Positions 1 to 9,036 of a stretch of 64,000 bases of DNA are shown here, piece by piece; position 1 is the stretch's first letter, and the number at the start of each line of letters is the position of its first letter. This stretch comes from Oleiagrimonas soli (GTDB taxonomy: Bacteria > Pseudomonadota > Gammaproteobacteria > Xanthomonadales > Rhodanobacteraceae): assembly GCF_000761445.1 (NCBI RefSeq), contig NZ_KN196470.1, positions 1,720,823-1,784,822 on the forward strand. Reading direction: 5' to 3'. The notes beneath the pieces were generated by a model. The model worked only from the letters and a program-made list of their open reading frames with translations. It had not been told where the DNA came from and did not search any database. A program made the translations under genes and the position numbers.

Positions 1-435
1 GTGATGTACGACCGCCTGCACACGCGTCAGATCAAGGACTACGGCGGGTTGGTCAACGTGATGCCGTGGTTCGCCTTCTTCATGGTGTTTTTCGCGATGG
101 CCAACTGCGGCCTGCCGGGCACCAGCGGCTTCGTCGGCGAGTTCATGGTGATCCTGGCCAGCTTCAGTGCCAATCCGTGGATCGCGCTGATTGCCGCCTT
201 CACCCTGATCATCGGCGCGGCGTACACGCTGTGGCTGGTCAAGCGCGTGGTGTGGGGCGAGGTGACTAACGACAAGGTCGCCGCGATGAAGGACATCAAT
301 GGCCGAGAGGCTTTCGTGCTGACGGCGTTCGCGGTGGTGGTGCTCGCCATCGGCGTGTGGCCGCAGCCGCTGGTGCATCTGATGGGTGGTTCGATCAACC
401 ATCTGGTGCAACAACTGGCCATCAGCAAGATCTGA
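1..435 (+). CDS. nuoM: NADH-quinone oxidoreductase subunit M, 3' part only
   Basis: This is the C-terminal 144 residues of the NuoM antiporter-like subunit of respiratory complex I; the gene begins before the window, so the GTG at base 1 is not claimed as the start. The visible part has the conserved stretch with GLPGTSGFVGEF, followed by hydrophobic segments of the last transmembrane helices. NuoM sits in the inner membrane arm and takes part in proton translocation. The next gene, nuoN, starts 10 bases after the stop, the standard order at the end of the nuo operon. Confidence 0.95.
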   Translation: MMYDRLHTRQIKDYGGLVNVMPWFAFFMVFFAMANCGLPGTSGFVGEFMVILASFSANPWIALIAAFTLIIGAAYTLWLVKRVVWGEVTNDKVAAMKDINGREAFVLTAFAVVVLAIGVWPQPLVHLMGGSINHLVQQLAISKI

Positions 436-445
436 GGACTGCCGC

Positions 446-1888
446 ATGCTGAGCTGGAACGACATACTCATCCTCCTGCCGGAGATCTACCTGGTCGCGG
501 CGGTGTGCGTGCTGCTGTTGATGGATGTCTTCATCCGCGAGGAACAGCGCAACGCCACCCACTGGCTGGCCATCGCGATCACCGCGATCACCGGCTTCCT
601 GGTGGTGACCGGGCAGCCGCCGCAGGGGCTGAGCGCCTTCGGTGGCATGTTCGTGCGTGATCGCGTCAGCGAGATCCTGAGCCTGTTCGCGCTGATCTCG
701 GTGCTGCTGGTATTCGTGTTCTCGCGTCCGTATCTGAAGGACCGCAAGCTGTGGCACGGCGAGTTCTACGTGCTGACGCTGTTCGCCGTGCTGGGCGTGA
801 TGTTCCTGGTCTCGGCCGGCAGCCTGATCACGATCTACCTCGGCCTGGAGCTGCTCACGCTATCGTCCTACGCGCTGGTCGCCTTCAACCGCGACTCGCG
901 CATGTCGTCGGAAGCGGCGATCAAGTACTTTGTGCTGGGCGCGCTGGCGTCGGGTTCGCTGTTGTACGGCATGTCGATGGTGTATGGCGCCACCGGCACG
1001 CTGGATCTGGCGCATCTGCACGCCACGGTGGCGCAGACCGACATGCCGAACCTGCTGCGTTTCGGCCTGATCTTCATGATCGTCGGCATCGCCTTCAAGC
1101 TGGGTGCCGCGCCGTTCCACATGTGGCTGCCGGACGTCTATCAGGGCGCGCCGACAGCGACCGTTACCTTCGTCGCTTCGGCGTCCAAGCTGGCTGCGTT
1201 CGGTATGGCCTACCGCCTGCTGTCGGCTTTCGGTCCGGGCGACCTGCTGCACCAGTGGCAGCTGATGCTGGCGATCCTGGCCGTGCTTTCGCTGGTGATC
1301 GGCAATCTGGTCGCGATTGTGCAGACCAACATCAAGCGTCTGCTGGCGTATTCGACCATCGCGCACATGGGCTACCTGTTGCTGGGTCTGGTCAACGCTT
1401 CGCCGTCCGGCTACGCCGCAGCCATGTTCTACGCGATCAGCTACGCGCTCATGTCCACGGTCGCCTTCGGCGTGATCATGGCGATGTCGCGCGCCGGCTT
1501 CGAGTGCGAGGAGATCGACGACTTCAAGGGTCTCAACGAACGTTCGCGCTGGATGGCCTTCCTGATGATGCTGGCGATGTTCTCGCTGGCGGGCGTGCCG
1601 CCGCTGTTCGGTTTCTTCGCCAAGCTGCTGATCCTGAAGGCGGCGGTCGATGCCGGCATGATGTGGCTGGCCATCGTCGCCATCGTCGCGGCCATCGTGG
1701 GCCTGTACTACTACCTGCGCGTGGTCAAGGTGATGTATTTCGACAAGCCCGTGGAGGGTGTCGAGATCAAGCCGCAGGGCGATCTTCCGATGCGCTGGAT
1801 GCTGTCGCTGAACGCGCTGGCGCTGCTCGCCCTGGGTCTGTACTGGGGTCCGTTGTTCACCTGGTGCCAGCAGGCCTTCGCAGGCTGA
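446..1888 (+). CDS. nuoN: NADH-quinone oxidoreductase subunit N
   Basis: A 480-residue membrane protein, the usual length for NuoN, the third antiporter-like subunit of complex I. It is hydrophobic throughout, with about 14 predicted helices. The proton_antipo_M core is recognisable from the segment around KYFVLGALASG (about residue 155) and the conserved KLGAAPFHMWLPDVYQGAP stretch. The open frame extends 20 codons upstream into nuoM, but the ATG at 446 is preceded by a TGAGGA ribosome binding site, begins MLSWNDI and fits the family. It is the last nuo gene; a tRNA promoter starts 51 bases after its stop. Confidence 0.96.
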   Translation: MLSWNDILILLPEIYLVAAVCVLLLMDVFIREEQRNATHWLAIAITAITGFLVVTGQPPQGLSAFGGMFVRDRVSEILSLFALISVLLVFVFSRPYLKDRKLWHGEFYVLTLFAVLGVMFLVSAGSLITIYLGLELLTLSSYALVAFNRDSRMSSEAAIKYFVLGALASGSLLYGMSMVYGATGTLDLAHLHATVAQTDMPNLLRFGLIFMIVGIAFKLGAAPFHMWLPDVYQGAPTATVTFVASASKLAAFGMAYRLLSAFGPGDLLHQWQLMLAILAVLSLVIGNLVAIVQTNIKRLLAYSTIAHMGYLLLGLVNASPSGYAAAMFYAISYALMSTVAFGVIMAMSRAGFECEEIDDFKGLNERSRWMAFLMMLAMFSLAGVPPLFGFFAKLLILKAAVDAGMMWLAIVAIVAAIVGLYYYLRVVKVMYFDKPVEGVEIKPQGDLPMRWMLSLNALALLALGLYWGPLFTWCQQAFAG

Positions 1889-1938
1889 ACGGGCGTGGCC
1901 GATTTGCAGAAAAACAGCATTTTCTATGCAGATTGGTA

Positions 1939-1967
1939 TTGCCAAGTGAACGCTGCGACGCTATAGT
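1939..1967 (+). promoter_or_regulatory. Sigma-70 promoter of the initiator tRNA gene
   Basis: A -35 box TTGCCA (1939-1944) and a -10 box TATAGT (1962-1967) are separated by exactly 17 bases. Transcription would start about 7 bases upstream of the mature tRNA end at 1981. The match is clear; activity is inferred. Confidence 0.75.
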
Positions 1968-1980
1968 TTCGCTTCTCCGG

Positions 1981-2057
<77 letters not shown>

Positions 2058-2071
2058 GAACTTTCGGCAAG

Positions 2072-2096
2072 AAAGCCTCCATCGTGAGGCTTTTTT
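2072..2096 (+). terminator. Intrinsic terminator after initiator tRNA
   Basis: An 8-bp stem, AAAGCCTC/GAGGCTTT, with loop CATCGT is followed by a run of six T. It lies 15 bases after the tRNA CCA end and would release the tRNA precursor. Confidence 0.85.
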
Positions 2097-2150
2097 GTTG
2101 AGCGCACGGATGCGCGATGGTCGGTGTCGGAACCAACGACCACGCTACGG

Positions 2151-2180
2151 AAATGGGCGTCACGCCCATTTTTTGTTTTT
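2151..2180 (+). terminator. Second intrinsic terminator, directly before rimP
   Basis: A perfect 9-bp stem AAATGGGCG/CGCCCATTT with a 3-base loop is followed by six T, one G and five T. It ends only a few bases before the rimP start codons at 2183 and 2186, so readthrough RNA would carry the hairpin just where the ribosome must bind. In E. coli the metY-nusA leader also has terminators that NusA modulates; a similar autoregulatory attenuator is inferred here. Confidence 0.8.
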
Positions 2181-2182
2181 GA

Positions 2183-2713
2183 ATGATGGAGTTGCGATCG
2201 ATTTTGGACACGCAGTCCCTAGCTCAACGCTTCGACGAGATCCTCGCCGATCTCGACCTGACCTGCCTTGGAGTGGAGTGGGTTCCCTCCGGCGGACAGA
2301 GTACGCTGCGCGTCTATATCGATGCCGAGGGCCGCGAGGTCGGCATCGACGATTGCGAATCGGCCAGCCGCGAACTGTCGGCGACGCTGGATGTTGAAGA
2401 TCCGATCCCGGGACATTATGTGCTGGAGGTGTCCTCGCCGGGCATCGACCGGCCGTTGTTCACGGCCGATCATTTCGCGCAGTTCCTGGGCGACGAGGTC
2501 AAGGTCGTGCTGAAGGCGCCGATCAACAACCGTCGCCGTCTGCGCGGACGCGTCGTCGAGGCGGCGCCCGAGCGCATCGTGGTCGAGGTCGACGGCGTCG
2601 GCCCCATCGAATTCGCGCATGCCGACGTGGAAAGTGCGCGACTGGTCCCCGACTGGGAAGCGCTCGGCTACGCGCCGGTGCCGAAGTCGGGCAGCAAGAG
2701 CAAGAAACACTGA
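2183..2713 (+). CDS. rimP: Ribosome maturation factor RimP
   Basis: A 176-residue protein of the RimP family, needed for maturation of the 30S ribosomal subunit. The N-terminal domain has the conserved GVEW...LRVYID and [20 protein letters not shown] pattern (about residues 70-95); the C-terminal SH3-like domain ends in a basic tail. The start is uncertain. Tandem ATG codons at 2183 and 2186 have no good ribosome binding site because the terminator T-tract sits there, while a TTG at 2204 lies 12 bases after GGAG. It is first in the rimP-nusA-infB-rbfA-truB cluster. Confidence is high for identity and moderate for the start. Confidence 0.95.
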   Translation: MMELRSILDTQSLAQRFDEILADLDLTCLGVEWVPSGGQSTLRVYIDAEGREVGIDDCESASRELSATLDVEDPIPGHYVLEVSSPGIDRPLFTADHFAQFLGDEVKVVLKAPINNRRRLRGRVVEAAPERIVVEVDGVGPIEFAHADVESARLVPDWEALGYAPVPKSGSKSKKH

Positions 2714-2728
2714 TTTTTCTGATACGAA

Positions 2729-2749
2729 CGAACGCCACGGTGGCGTTCG
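2729..2749 (+). repeat. Inverted repeat between rimP and nusA
   Basis: Two 10-base arms, CGAACGCCAC and GTGGCGTTCG, are separated by one G. In RNA this folds as an 8-bp stem with a short loop. There is no T-tract, so it is more likely an RNA processing or stability element than a terminator. Confidence 0.55.
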
Positions 2750-2762
2750 CGGAGTGGCGGCA

Positions 2763-4268
2763 ATGAGCAAAGAACTGTTGCTGGTGGTGGACGCGGTAGC
2801 CAACGAAAAGGGCGTCTCGCGCGACATCATCTTCCAGGCGATGGAAGCGGCGCTGGCCTCGGCGGCCAAGAAGCGCTATCCCGACGAGGATGCGGACATC
2901 CGCGTCGAGATCGACCGTGACTCGGGTGAATACGAAACCTTCCGTCGCTGGGAGATCGTGGCCGACGACATCGAGATGGAATCGCCGTACCGCCAGATCC
3001 GCATGATGGATGCCGTCGACGAGCGCGCCGATGCGGCAATCGGCGAGTACATCGAAGAGCAGATCGAGAACGCCGAGTTCGGACGCATCGCCGCGCAGGC
3101 CGCCAAGCAGGTCATCGTGCAGCGCGTGCGCGAAGCCGAGCGCGCGCTGGTGGTCGACGCCTACGAGGATCGCGTCGGCGAGCTGATCACGGGCATCGTC
3201 AAGCGCGTCGAGCGCGGCAACATCTATCTGGATCTGGGCGGCAACGCCGAGGCCTTCATTCCGCGCGACAAGTCGATTCCGCGCGAGCCGGTGCGCGTCG
3301 GCGACCGCCTGCGCGGCTACCTGTACGAAGTGCGTTCGGAAATCCGCGGCCCGCAGCTGTTCGTGTCGCGCACCGCGCCGGAGTTCATGATCGAGCTGTT
3401 CAAGCTCGAAGTGCCGGAAGTGGGGCAGGGCCTGGTCGAGATCATGGGCTGCGCCCGCGACGCCGGCGACCGCGCCAAGATCGCGGTGCTGGCGCACGAC
3501 GCGCGCACCGATCCCATCGGCGCCTGCATCGGCATGCGCGGTTCGCGCGTGCAGGCGGTGACCAACGAGCTCAACGGCGAGCGCGTGGACATCATCCTGT
3601 GGCACGAGAACCAGGCGCAGTTCGTCATCAACGCGATGGCGCCGGCCGAAGTCCAGTCCATCATCATGGACGAGGACAAGCACTCCATGGACATCGCGGT
3701 GGCCGAGGACAAGCTGTCCCAGGCCATCGGTCGCGGCGGCCAGAACGTACGCCTGGCCAGCAAGCTGACCGGTTGGCAGCTGAACGTGATGACGCAGGAC
3801 CAGGTGCAGGAAAAGAGCGAGGCCGAGCAGGAGACTTCGCGTCAGCTGTTCATGGACAAGCTCGAAGTCGACGAAGAGATCGCCAACATCCTGGTGCAGG
3901 AAGGCTTCTCCAGCGTCGAGGAAGTGGCCTACGTGCCGACCGGCGAGCTGCTGGCCGTGGAGGGCTTCGACGAGGACATCGTCGAGGAGCTGCGCGCCCG
4001 CGCCCGCGATGCGTTGCTGACGGCGGCGCTGGCGGTCGAGGAAGGCCTGGAAGAGCACACGCCCGCCGAGGATCTGCTCGCGCTGGAAGGCATGGACGAG
4101 GCCACGGCCTACGCCCTGGCCGAGCGCGGCGTGACCACGGCGGACGATCTCGCCGATCAGGCCGTCGACGACCTGATCGACATCGACGGCATGGACGAGG
4201 AGCGCGCTGCAGCGCTGATCATGGCCGCACGCGCGCCGATGATCGCGCGTCTGGAGCAGGAAGGCTGA
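2763..4268 (+). CDS. nusA: Transcription termination/antitermination factor NusA
   Basis: A 501-residue NusA. In order it has the N-terminal RNA polymerase-binding domain (to about 125), an S1 domain (about 135-200, with [18 protein letters not shown]), two KH domains (about 205-345, including [15 protein letters not shown] and [17 protein letters not shown]), and two acidic C-terminal repeats (about 365-500) like those of E. coli NusA. It binds RNA polymerase at pauses, assists termination and rRNA antitermination, and may regulate its own operon through the leader terminators. The ATG at 2763 begins MSKELLLVV; upstream codons in this frame overlap rimP and are not family-like. Confidence 0.97.
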   Translation: MSKELLLVVDAVANEKGVSRDIIFQAMEAALASAAKKRYPDEDADIRVEIDRDSGEYETFRRWEIVADDIEMESPYRQIRMMDAVDERADAAIGEYIEEQIENAEFGRIAAQAAKQVIVQRVREAERALVVDAYEDRVGELITGIVKRVERGNIYLDLGGNAEAFIPRDKSIPREPVRVGDRLRGYLYEVRSEIRGPQLFVSRTAPEFMIELFKLEVPEVGQGLVEIMGCARDAGDRAKIAVLAHDARTDPIGACIGMRGSRVQAVTNELNGERVDIILWHENQAQFVINAMAPAEVQSIIMDEDKHSMDIAVAEDKLSQAIGRGGQNVRLASKLTGWQLNVMTQDQVQEKSEAEQETSRQLFMDKLEVDEEIANILVQEGFSSVEEVAYVPTGELLAVEGFDEDIVEELRARARDALLTAALAVEEGLEEHTPAEDLLALEGMDEATAYALAERGVTTADDLADQAVDDLIDIDGMDEERAAALIMAARAPMIARLEQEG

Positions 4269-4303
4269 TCGATACGGGTGCATGCCGGGACGGTGTGCAT
4301 CTG

Positions 4304-4364
4304 GGGAGGCTGAGATGCCTCCCGCCAGGGACGGAACGGCTGTGTCGAGCAACACGGCGACACA
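4304..4364 (+). repeat. Two stem-loops between nusA and infB
   Basis: In the 131-base gap there are two inverted repeats: GGGAGGC/GCCTCCC (4304-4310 and 4317-4323, 6-base loop) and TGTGTCG/CGACACA (4341-4347 and 4358-4364, 10-base loop). Neither has a T-tract. They may set mRNA stability or partial termination before infB. Confidence 0.5.
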
Positions 4365-4399
4365 CATGAAGATCGCGGGAAAGGCGGAGTAAGAGAACG

Positions 4400-7174
4400 A
4401 TGTCGGACGTCACCATCAAGCAATTGGCCAAGGTCCTGGACCTGCCTGTCGACAAGCTGCTGGCGCAGCTTGCCGAAGCGGGCATGGAGTTCTCCGACTC
4501 CGAGCAGGTCATCAGCAACACCGAGAAGATGAAGCTGCACGGCTTCCTGCGCCGCAAGCACGGCAAGGGCGGCAGCGGTGAAAGCGACAACGCGTCCGCG
4601 GGACCGCGCCAGGTCACCCTGCGTCGACGCAAGGTCAGCGAACTGAAGGTCGCCTCCGGCAGCGGCCGCGCCGGCGCGCGCGGCGGCGCCAAGACGGTCA
4701 ACGTCGAAGTGCGCTCCAAGCGCACCTACGTCAAGCGCAGCGCCATCAGCGAGGAGGCGTCGGTCGACGCCGAGCGCGAGGAGGCCGCGCGCAAGCTGCA
4801 GGAGTCGCAGGAGCTTCGCCAGCGCGAAGAAGCCGAGCGCGCCGAACAGCAGGAACAGCGTCGCGCCGAGGCCGAGCGCAAGCAGCAGGAAGAAGAAGCC
4901 CGCCGCCAGGCCGAGCGGGAAGCCGCCGAGGCCGCTCAAATCCAGGCGAAGGCCCAGGCGGAAGCGCCGGCTGCCGAAGCACCGGTCGAGAGTGCGCCGG
5001 AAGAAAGCGCCGAAGTTGCCGAACCGGCCGCCGACAGCGCTTCGGTCGACGAGACGCAGGACGACACGTCGCCCAAGGAAAAGGATGCCTGGTCCACGCC
5101 GGTCATGCCGCGCGTGCACGAACAGCCCAAGCGCCGCGATCGCGTGCGCGAAGTCTCCCGCGAGGAGGCCATGGGTCGTCCCAAGCCGTCCGTCAAGCCG
5201 GCGGCACCGGAAAAGAAGGCCAAGGACGAACGCGAAGAGCGCGAGGAGCGCGGTCGCAAGGGCGGCAAGAAGTTCGGCAGCGGCAAGCTGCACCTGTCCG
5301 ATGCCGATCGCGCGCGCCGCAGCAGCGGCCGTCGTCGCGGTCGCGGCAACGAGCGTCCGTCCGCGGGCGCCGGTGGCGGCGCGCACGGCTTCTCCAAGCC
5401 GACCGCGCCGGTCGTGCGAGAGGTCGCCGTCGGCGAGGCCAATGTGGTCAGCGAGCTGGCCCAGAAGATGGCCGTGAAGGGTTCGGAAGTGGTCAAGGCG
5501 CTGTTCAACATGGGCGTCATGGCCACCATCAATCAGGTCATCGATCACGACACCGCGGTGCTGGTGATCGAGGAACTGGGCCACACGCCGGTGAAGGAAG
5601 AGGACAAGGGCGCCGAGGCCGCGCTGATGGAGCATGCGGCGACCTCCGAGGAGCAGGGCGAGAAGCTGCCGCGTCCGCCGGTGGTCACCATCATGGGCCA
5701 CGTCGATCACGGCAAGACCTCGCTGCTGGACTACATCCGTCGCACCAAGGTCGCCACGGGCGAGGCCGGCGGCATCACGCAGCACATCGGCGCGTACCAT
5801 GTGACCACCGACAAGGGCGTGATCACCTTCCTCGACACCCCGGGCCATGCGGCGTTCACGTCGATGCGTGCCCGCGGCGCGCAGTCCACGGACATCGTGG
5901 TGCTGGTGGTCGCGGCCGACGACGGCGTCAAGCCGCAGACCATCGAGGCGATCAAGCACGCCCGTGCGGCGCAGGTGCCGTTGATCGTCGCGGTGAACAA
6001 GATCGACAAGTCCGACGCCAACCTCGACAACGTCAAGCAGGGGCTGGTGCAGGAAGAAGTGGTGCCCGAGGACTGGGGCGGCGACGTGCAGTTCGTGCCG
6101 GTGTCGGCCAAGACCGGCCAGGGCGTCGACGACCTGCTGGATTCGATCTCGCTGCAGGCCGAACTGATGGAGCTGACCGCGGTGCACGACGGTCCGGCGT
6201 CCGGCGTGGTCATCGAATCGCGCCTGGATCGCGGCCGTGGCCCGGTGGCCACCATGCTGGTGCAGCGCGGCACGCTGAAGAAGAGCGACTACGCCGTCTG
6301 CGGCGTGGAATACGGTCGCATGCGCGCCCTGCTGGACGAGAACGGCAAGCAGGTCGACGAGGCCGGTCCGTCGATTCCGGTGCAGGTGCTGGGTCTTTCC
6401 GGCGTGCCGGAGGCGGGCGACGACTTCGTGGTCGTGGCCGACGAGCGTCTGGCCAAGGAAGTGGCGGTCGAGCGCGAGAATCGTCGTCGCGAGACGCGCA
6501 TGGTCAGCAAGGCCAACCGCCTCGAGGACATCATGGCGAAGATGGGCCAGGGCGAGGAGCAGCAGCAGCTGAACATCCTCATCAAGGCCGACGTGCAGGG
6601 TTCGGCCGAGGCGCTACGCGAGTCGCTGTCGCAGATCGGCAACGAGCTGGTGAAGGTCAACGTGGTGTCCTCCGGCGTCGGCGGCATCACCGAGTCCGAC
6701 GCCACGCTGGCGGCGGCCTCCAAGGCGCTGGTGATCGGCTTCAACGTGCGTGCCGACGCTTCGGCCCGCAAGGTCATCGACACCGCCGGCCTGGACGTGC
6801 GCTACTTCTCGATCATCTACGACGTGATCGACCAGGTGACCCAGGCGGCCACCGGTCTGCTCGGCAACGAGATTCGCGAGGAGATCATCGGCACCGCCGA
6901 GGTGCGCGACGTATTCCGCAGCTCGAAGTTCGGCGCCGTGGCCGGCTGCATGGTCTCCGAAGGCACGGTCAAGCGCAGCAAGCCGATTCGCGTGCTGCGC
7001 GACAACACCGTGATCTTCGAGGGCGAGCTGGAATCCCTGCGTCGCTTCAAGGAGAACGTCGACGAAGTGAAGTCCGGCACCGAGTGCGGTATCGGCGTCA
7101 AGCAGTACAACGACGTCAAGCCGGGCGACCAGATCGAGTGCTTCGAGCGTATCGAGGTTGCTCGTACGCTGTAA
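4400..7174 (+). CDS. infB: Translation initiation factor IF-2
   Basis: A 924-residue GTPase that delivers initiator tRNA to the 30S subunit. Domains in order: an IF2_N helical domain (about 1-53), a charged Glu/Ala/Arg-rich linker (about 115-330), a second IF2_N domain (about 335-395), the GTPase domain with G1 GHVDHGKT at 433-440, G3 DTPGH and G4 NKID, and the C-terminal beta-barrel and IF2 domains. The ATG at 4400 follows GGCGGAG. In-frame internal starts could make a shorter isoform as in E. coli, but I see no decisive site. It shares the operon with the initiator tRNA it uses. Confidence 0.98.
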   Translation: MSDVTIKQLAKVLDLPVDKLLAQLAEAGMEFSDSEQVISNTEKMKLHGFLRRKHGKGGSGESDNASAGPRQVTLRRRKVSELKVASGSGRAGARGGAKTVNVEVRSKRTYVKRSAISEEASVDAEREEAARKLQESQELRQREEAERAEQQEQRRAEAERKQQEEEARRQAEREAAEAAQIQAKAQAEAPAAEAPVESAPEESAEVAEPAADSASVDETQDDTSPKEKDAWSTPVMPRVHEQPKRRDRVREVSREEAMGRPKPSVKPAAPEKKAKDEREEREERGRKGGKKFGSGKLHLSDADRARRSSGRRRGRGNERPSAGAGGGAHGFSKPTAPVVREVAVGEANVVSELAQKMAVKGSEVVKALFNMGVMATINQVIDHDTAVLVIEELGHTPVKEEDKGAEAALMEHAATSEEQGEKLPRPPVVTIMGHVDHGKTSLLDYIRRTKVATGEAGGITQHIGAYHVTTDKGVITFLDTPGHAAFTSMRARGAQSTDIVVLVVAADDGVKPQTIEAIKHARAAQVPLIVAVNKIDKSDANLDNVKQGLVQEEVVPEDWGGDVQFVPVSAKTGQGVDDLLDSISLQAELMELTAVHDGPASGVVIESRLDRGRGPVATMLVQRGTLKKSDYAVCGVEYGRMRALLDENGKQVDEAGPSIPVQVLGLSGVPEAGDDFVVVADERLAKEVAVERENRRRETRMVSKANRLEDIMAKMGQGEEQQQLNILIKADVQGSAEALRESLSQIGNELVKVNVVSSGVGGITESDATLAAASKALVIGFNVRADASARKVIDTAGLDVRYFSIIYDVIDQVTQAATGLLGNEIREEIIGTAEVRDVFRSSKFGAVAGCMVSEGTVKRSKPIRVLRDNTVIFEGELESLRRFKENVDEVKSGTECGIGVKQYNDVKPGDQIECFERIEVARTL

Positions 7175-7189
7175 GCTGTAGACATCCGG

Positions 7190-7215
7190 GGCGGGACGCT
7201 TGCAAGCGTCCCGCC
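7190..7215 (+). repeat. Perfect 26-bp palindrome between infB and rbfA
   Basis: Two perfect 13-base arms, GGCGGGACGCTTG and CAAGCGTCCCGCC, with no spacer lie in the 87-base gap. A very stable RNA hairpin would form. It is not followed by a T run, so an mRNA end-protecting or processing role is more likely than termination. Confidence 0.6.
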
Positions 7216-7261
7216 GACCGGCCCTCGATTTTCTTTCCTTTCGCAACACCCGGTTCCCGCC

Positions 7262-7621
7262 ATGCCCTCCCGCGATTTCAAACGTAGTGACCGTATCTCG
7301 GCGATGTTGCGCCGCGAGGTCGGCATGCTCGTGCATGCGGCGGCGCGGGATCACGGCGTGCCTTCGGCCAGCGTGTCCGACGTCGAAGCGACCAAGGATC
7401 TGGACGTGGCCACCGTCTGGGTAACCGTGCTGCAGCCCGAGATGGCGAGCGAGACGGTCAAGGCGCTCAACGCCATGGCCGGTGAATTCCGCCGCGAACT
7501 GTCGCGCACCCTGCGCATCCGTCGCGTGCCCGAACTGCGCTTCAAGTACGACGCGTCGGTCGAGCAGGGCGAGCGCATCGAGACGCTGCTGCGGCAGGAA
7601 AAGGAGCAGGGACGCCTGTAA
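7262..7621 (+). CDS. rbfA: 30S ribosome-binding factor RbfA
   Basis: A 119-residue RbfA, a small KH-like protein that binds immature 30S subunits near 16S rRNA helix 1 and helps late assembly and cold adaptation. The N-terminus MPSRDFKRSDRISAMLRREV and the C-terminal LRIRRVPELRFKYDASVEQG block are characteristic. It lies between infB and truB in the usual order, 39 bases before the truB start. Confidence 0.97.
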   Translation: MPSRDFKRSDRISAMLRREVGMLVHAAARDHGVPSASVSDVEATKDLDVATVWVTVLQPEMASETVKALNAMAGEFRRELSRTLRIRRVPELRFKYDASVEQGERIETLLRQEKEQGRL

Positions 7622-7660
7622 ACGGCGTTCGTCTGTTCGTTGCCGCATCCGGCTGTTCCC

Positions 7661-8596
7661 ATGACCGCCAAGCAAGCCCGCCGCCGTCCCCGACGCGCCG
7701 TTCACGGCATCGTGCTGCTGGACAAGCCGCTCGGCCTGAGTTCCAACAAGGCGTTGCAGATCGTGCGTGGCATTTACGGCGCGGCCAAGGCCGGTCACAC
7801 TGGCAGCCTCGATCCGCTCGCTACCGGCCTGCTGCCGATCTGTCTCGGCGAGGCCACCAAGATCGCCGGTCTGTTGCTCGGTTCGCGCAAGGCGTACGAG
7901 GCCGAATGCCAGCTCGGCGTGGTCACCAACACCGACGACGGCGAGGGCGAAATCATCGCCCGTCATCCCGTGCCGACGTTCGACGATGCCGTGCTGCGCG
8001 AACATCTGGATGCGTTCGTCGGCCGCATCGCTCAAGTGCCGCCGGCGTATTCGGCGCTCAAGCGCGACGGCGTGCCGATGTACGTGCGCGCGCGACGCGG
8101 GGAGTCCGTGGAACTCGAGGCCCGCGACGTCGAGATTCACCGCATCGATCTGCTGCGGCGCGAACATGACCGCCTGCAGCTGTACGTCGAGTGCGGCTCC
8201 GGCACCTACATCCGCAGTCTGGCGCGCGATCTGGGCGAACGGATCGGCTGCGGCGCGCATCTGAGTGCCTTGCGCCGGACCTGGGTCGAACCTTTCCGCG
8301 AGCCGTGCATGTGGACGCTGGACGCGCTGCGCGAAAAGGCCGAGCAGGGACCGGAGGCATTGAATGCCTGCCTGCTGCCGCTGGATGCGGGCCTTGCGCA
8401 CCTGCCGCGACTGGATCTGGATATCGCGCAAAGCGAGGCACTGGGCCATGGTCAGACGGTGCAGATGACTTCGACCGAACCGGGTTTGTGCCGCGCCTAT
8501 GCCGCTGACGGACGACTTCTCGCCCTTGCCGAGACGGGGCCGAATGGCGCTTTGCAGGTGAAACGCGGCTTCAATTTGCCCCCAATCGCGGAATAA
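7661..8596 (+). CDS. truB: tRNA pseudouridine(55) synthase TruB
   Basis: A 311-residue enzyme that makes pseudouridine 55 in the T-loop of tRNAs. The catalytic aspartate is Asp51 in GHTGSLDPLATG. The motif YSALKRDGVPMYVRAR and the C-terminal PUA-like domain are present. The ATG at 7661 is chosen; an upstream TTG would add seven residues without family support. The ribosome binding site is weak, consistent with translation following rbfA. It ends about 15 bases before the rpsO promoter. Confidence 0.97.
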   Translation: MTAKQARRRPRRAVHGIVLLDKPLGLSSNKALQIVRGIYGAAKAGHTGSLDPLATGLLPICLGEATKIAGLLLGSRKAYEAECQLGVVTNTDDGEGEIIARHPVPTFDDAVLREHLDAFVGRIAQVPPAYSALKRDGVPMYVRARRGESVELEARDVEIHRIDLLRREHDRLQLYVECGSGTYIRSLARDLGERIGCGAHLSALRRTWVEPFREPCMWTLDALREKAEQGPEALNACLLPLDAGLAHLPRLDLDIAQSEALGHGQTVQMTSTEPGLCRAYAADGRLLALAETGPNGALQVKRGFNLPPIAE

Positions 8597-8610
8597 CTCG
8601 TGTTAAAGCC

Positions 8611-8640
8611 TTGTTGCAGCAACCGTCTGGACATTACAAT
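8611..8640 (+). promoter_or_regulatory. Probable promoter of rpsO-pnp
   Basis: A -35 TTGTTG (8611-8616) and a -10 TACAAT (8635-8640) are spaced by 18 bases, right after truB. The predicted start near 8647 gives a leader of about 100 bases before rpsO. Confidence 0.6.
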
Positions 8641-8650
8641 AGGCGCTTGA

Positions 8651-8675
8651 CCCGTAGCTTTTAACAACCTGCGGG
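8651..8675 (+). promoter_or_regulatory. Stem-loop in the rpsO leader
   Basis: CCCGTAG (8651-8657) pairs with CTGCGGG (8669-8675), with one U:G pair inside G:C pairs and an 11-base loop. In several bacteria S15 represses its own mRNA by binding leader structures that contain a G:U/G:C element; this hairpin is a candidate, by inference only. Confidence 0.4.
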
Positions 8676-8745
8676 GTTTGCGCAGCCGCATCGTTTCGGT
8701 GGTGCTTCGCAAGCCTCGCGCATGCTTTTTCTGAGGAACACGTTC

Positions 8746-9015
8746 ATGTCGCTCACTGCGGAACAGACCAGCAAGATCATTGCCGAGTACGGCCACGACG
8801 CGAAAGACACCGGTTCGCCGGAAGTCCAGGTGGCCCTGCTGTCGGCACGTATCAGCCACCTGACCGAGCACTTCAAGTCGCACAAGCAGGATCATCATTC
8901 CCGCCGCGGCCTGCTGAAGCTGGTCAACCAGCGCAAGCGCCTTCTCGGTTACCTGAAACAGCGCGACACAGCGCGCTATCAGAGCCTGATCGAACGCCTC
9001 GGCCTGCGCCGTTAA
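8746..9015 (+). CDS. rpsO: 30S ribosomal protein S15
   Basis: Exactly 89 residues, as in E. coli S15, which binds the central domain of 16S rRNA. Conserved blocks include [15 protein letters not shown] and [21 protein letters not shown]. The ATG at 8746 is preceded by GAGGAA; the open frame runs eight codons further upstream but those are not family-like. It is followed after 21 bases by pnp, the classic rpsO-pnp pair. Confidence 0.98.
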   Translation: MSLTAEQTSKIIAEYGHDAKDTGSPEVQVALLSARISHLTEHFKSHKQDHHSRRGLLKLVNQRKRLLGYLKQRDTARYQSLIERLGLRR

Positions 9016-9036
9016 TCCCGGGTCAAGGAGAATAAA

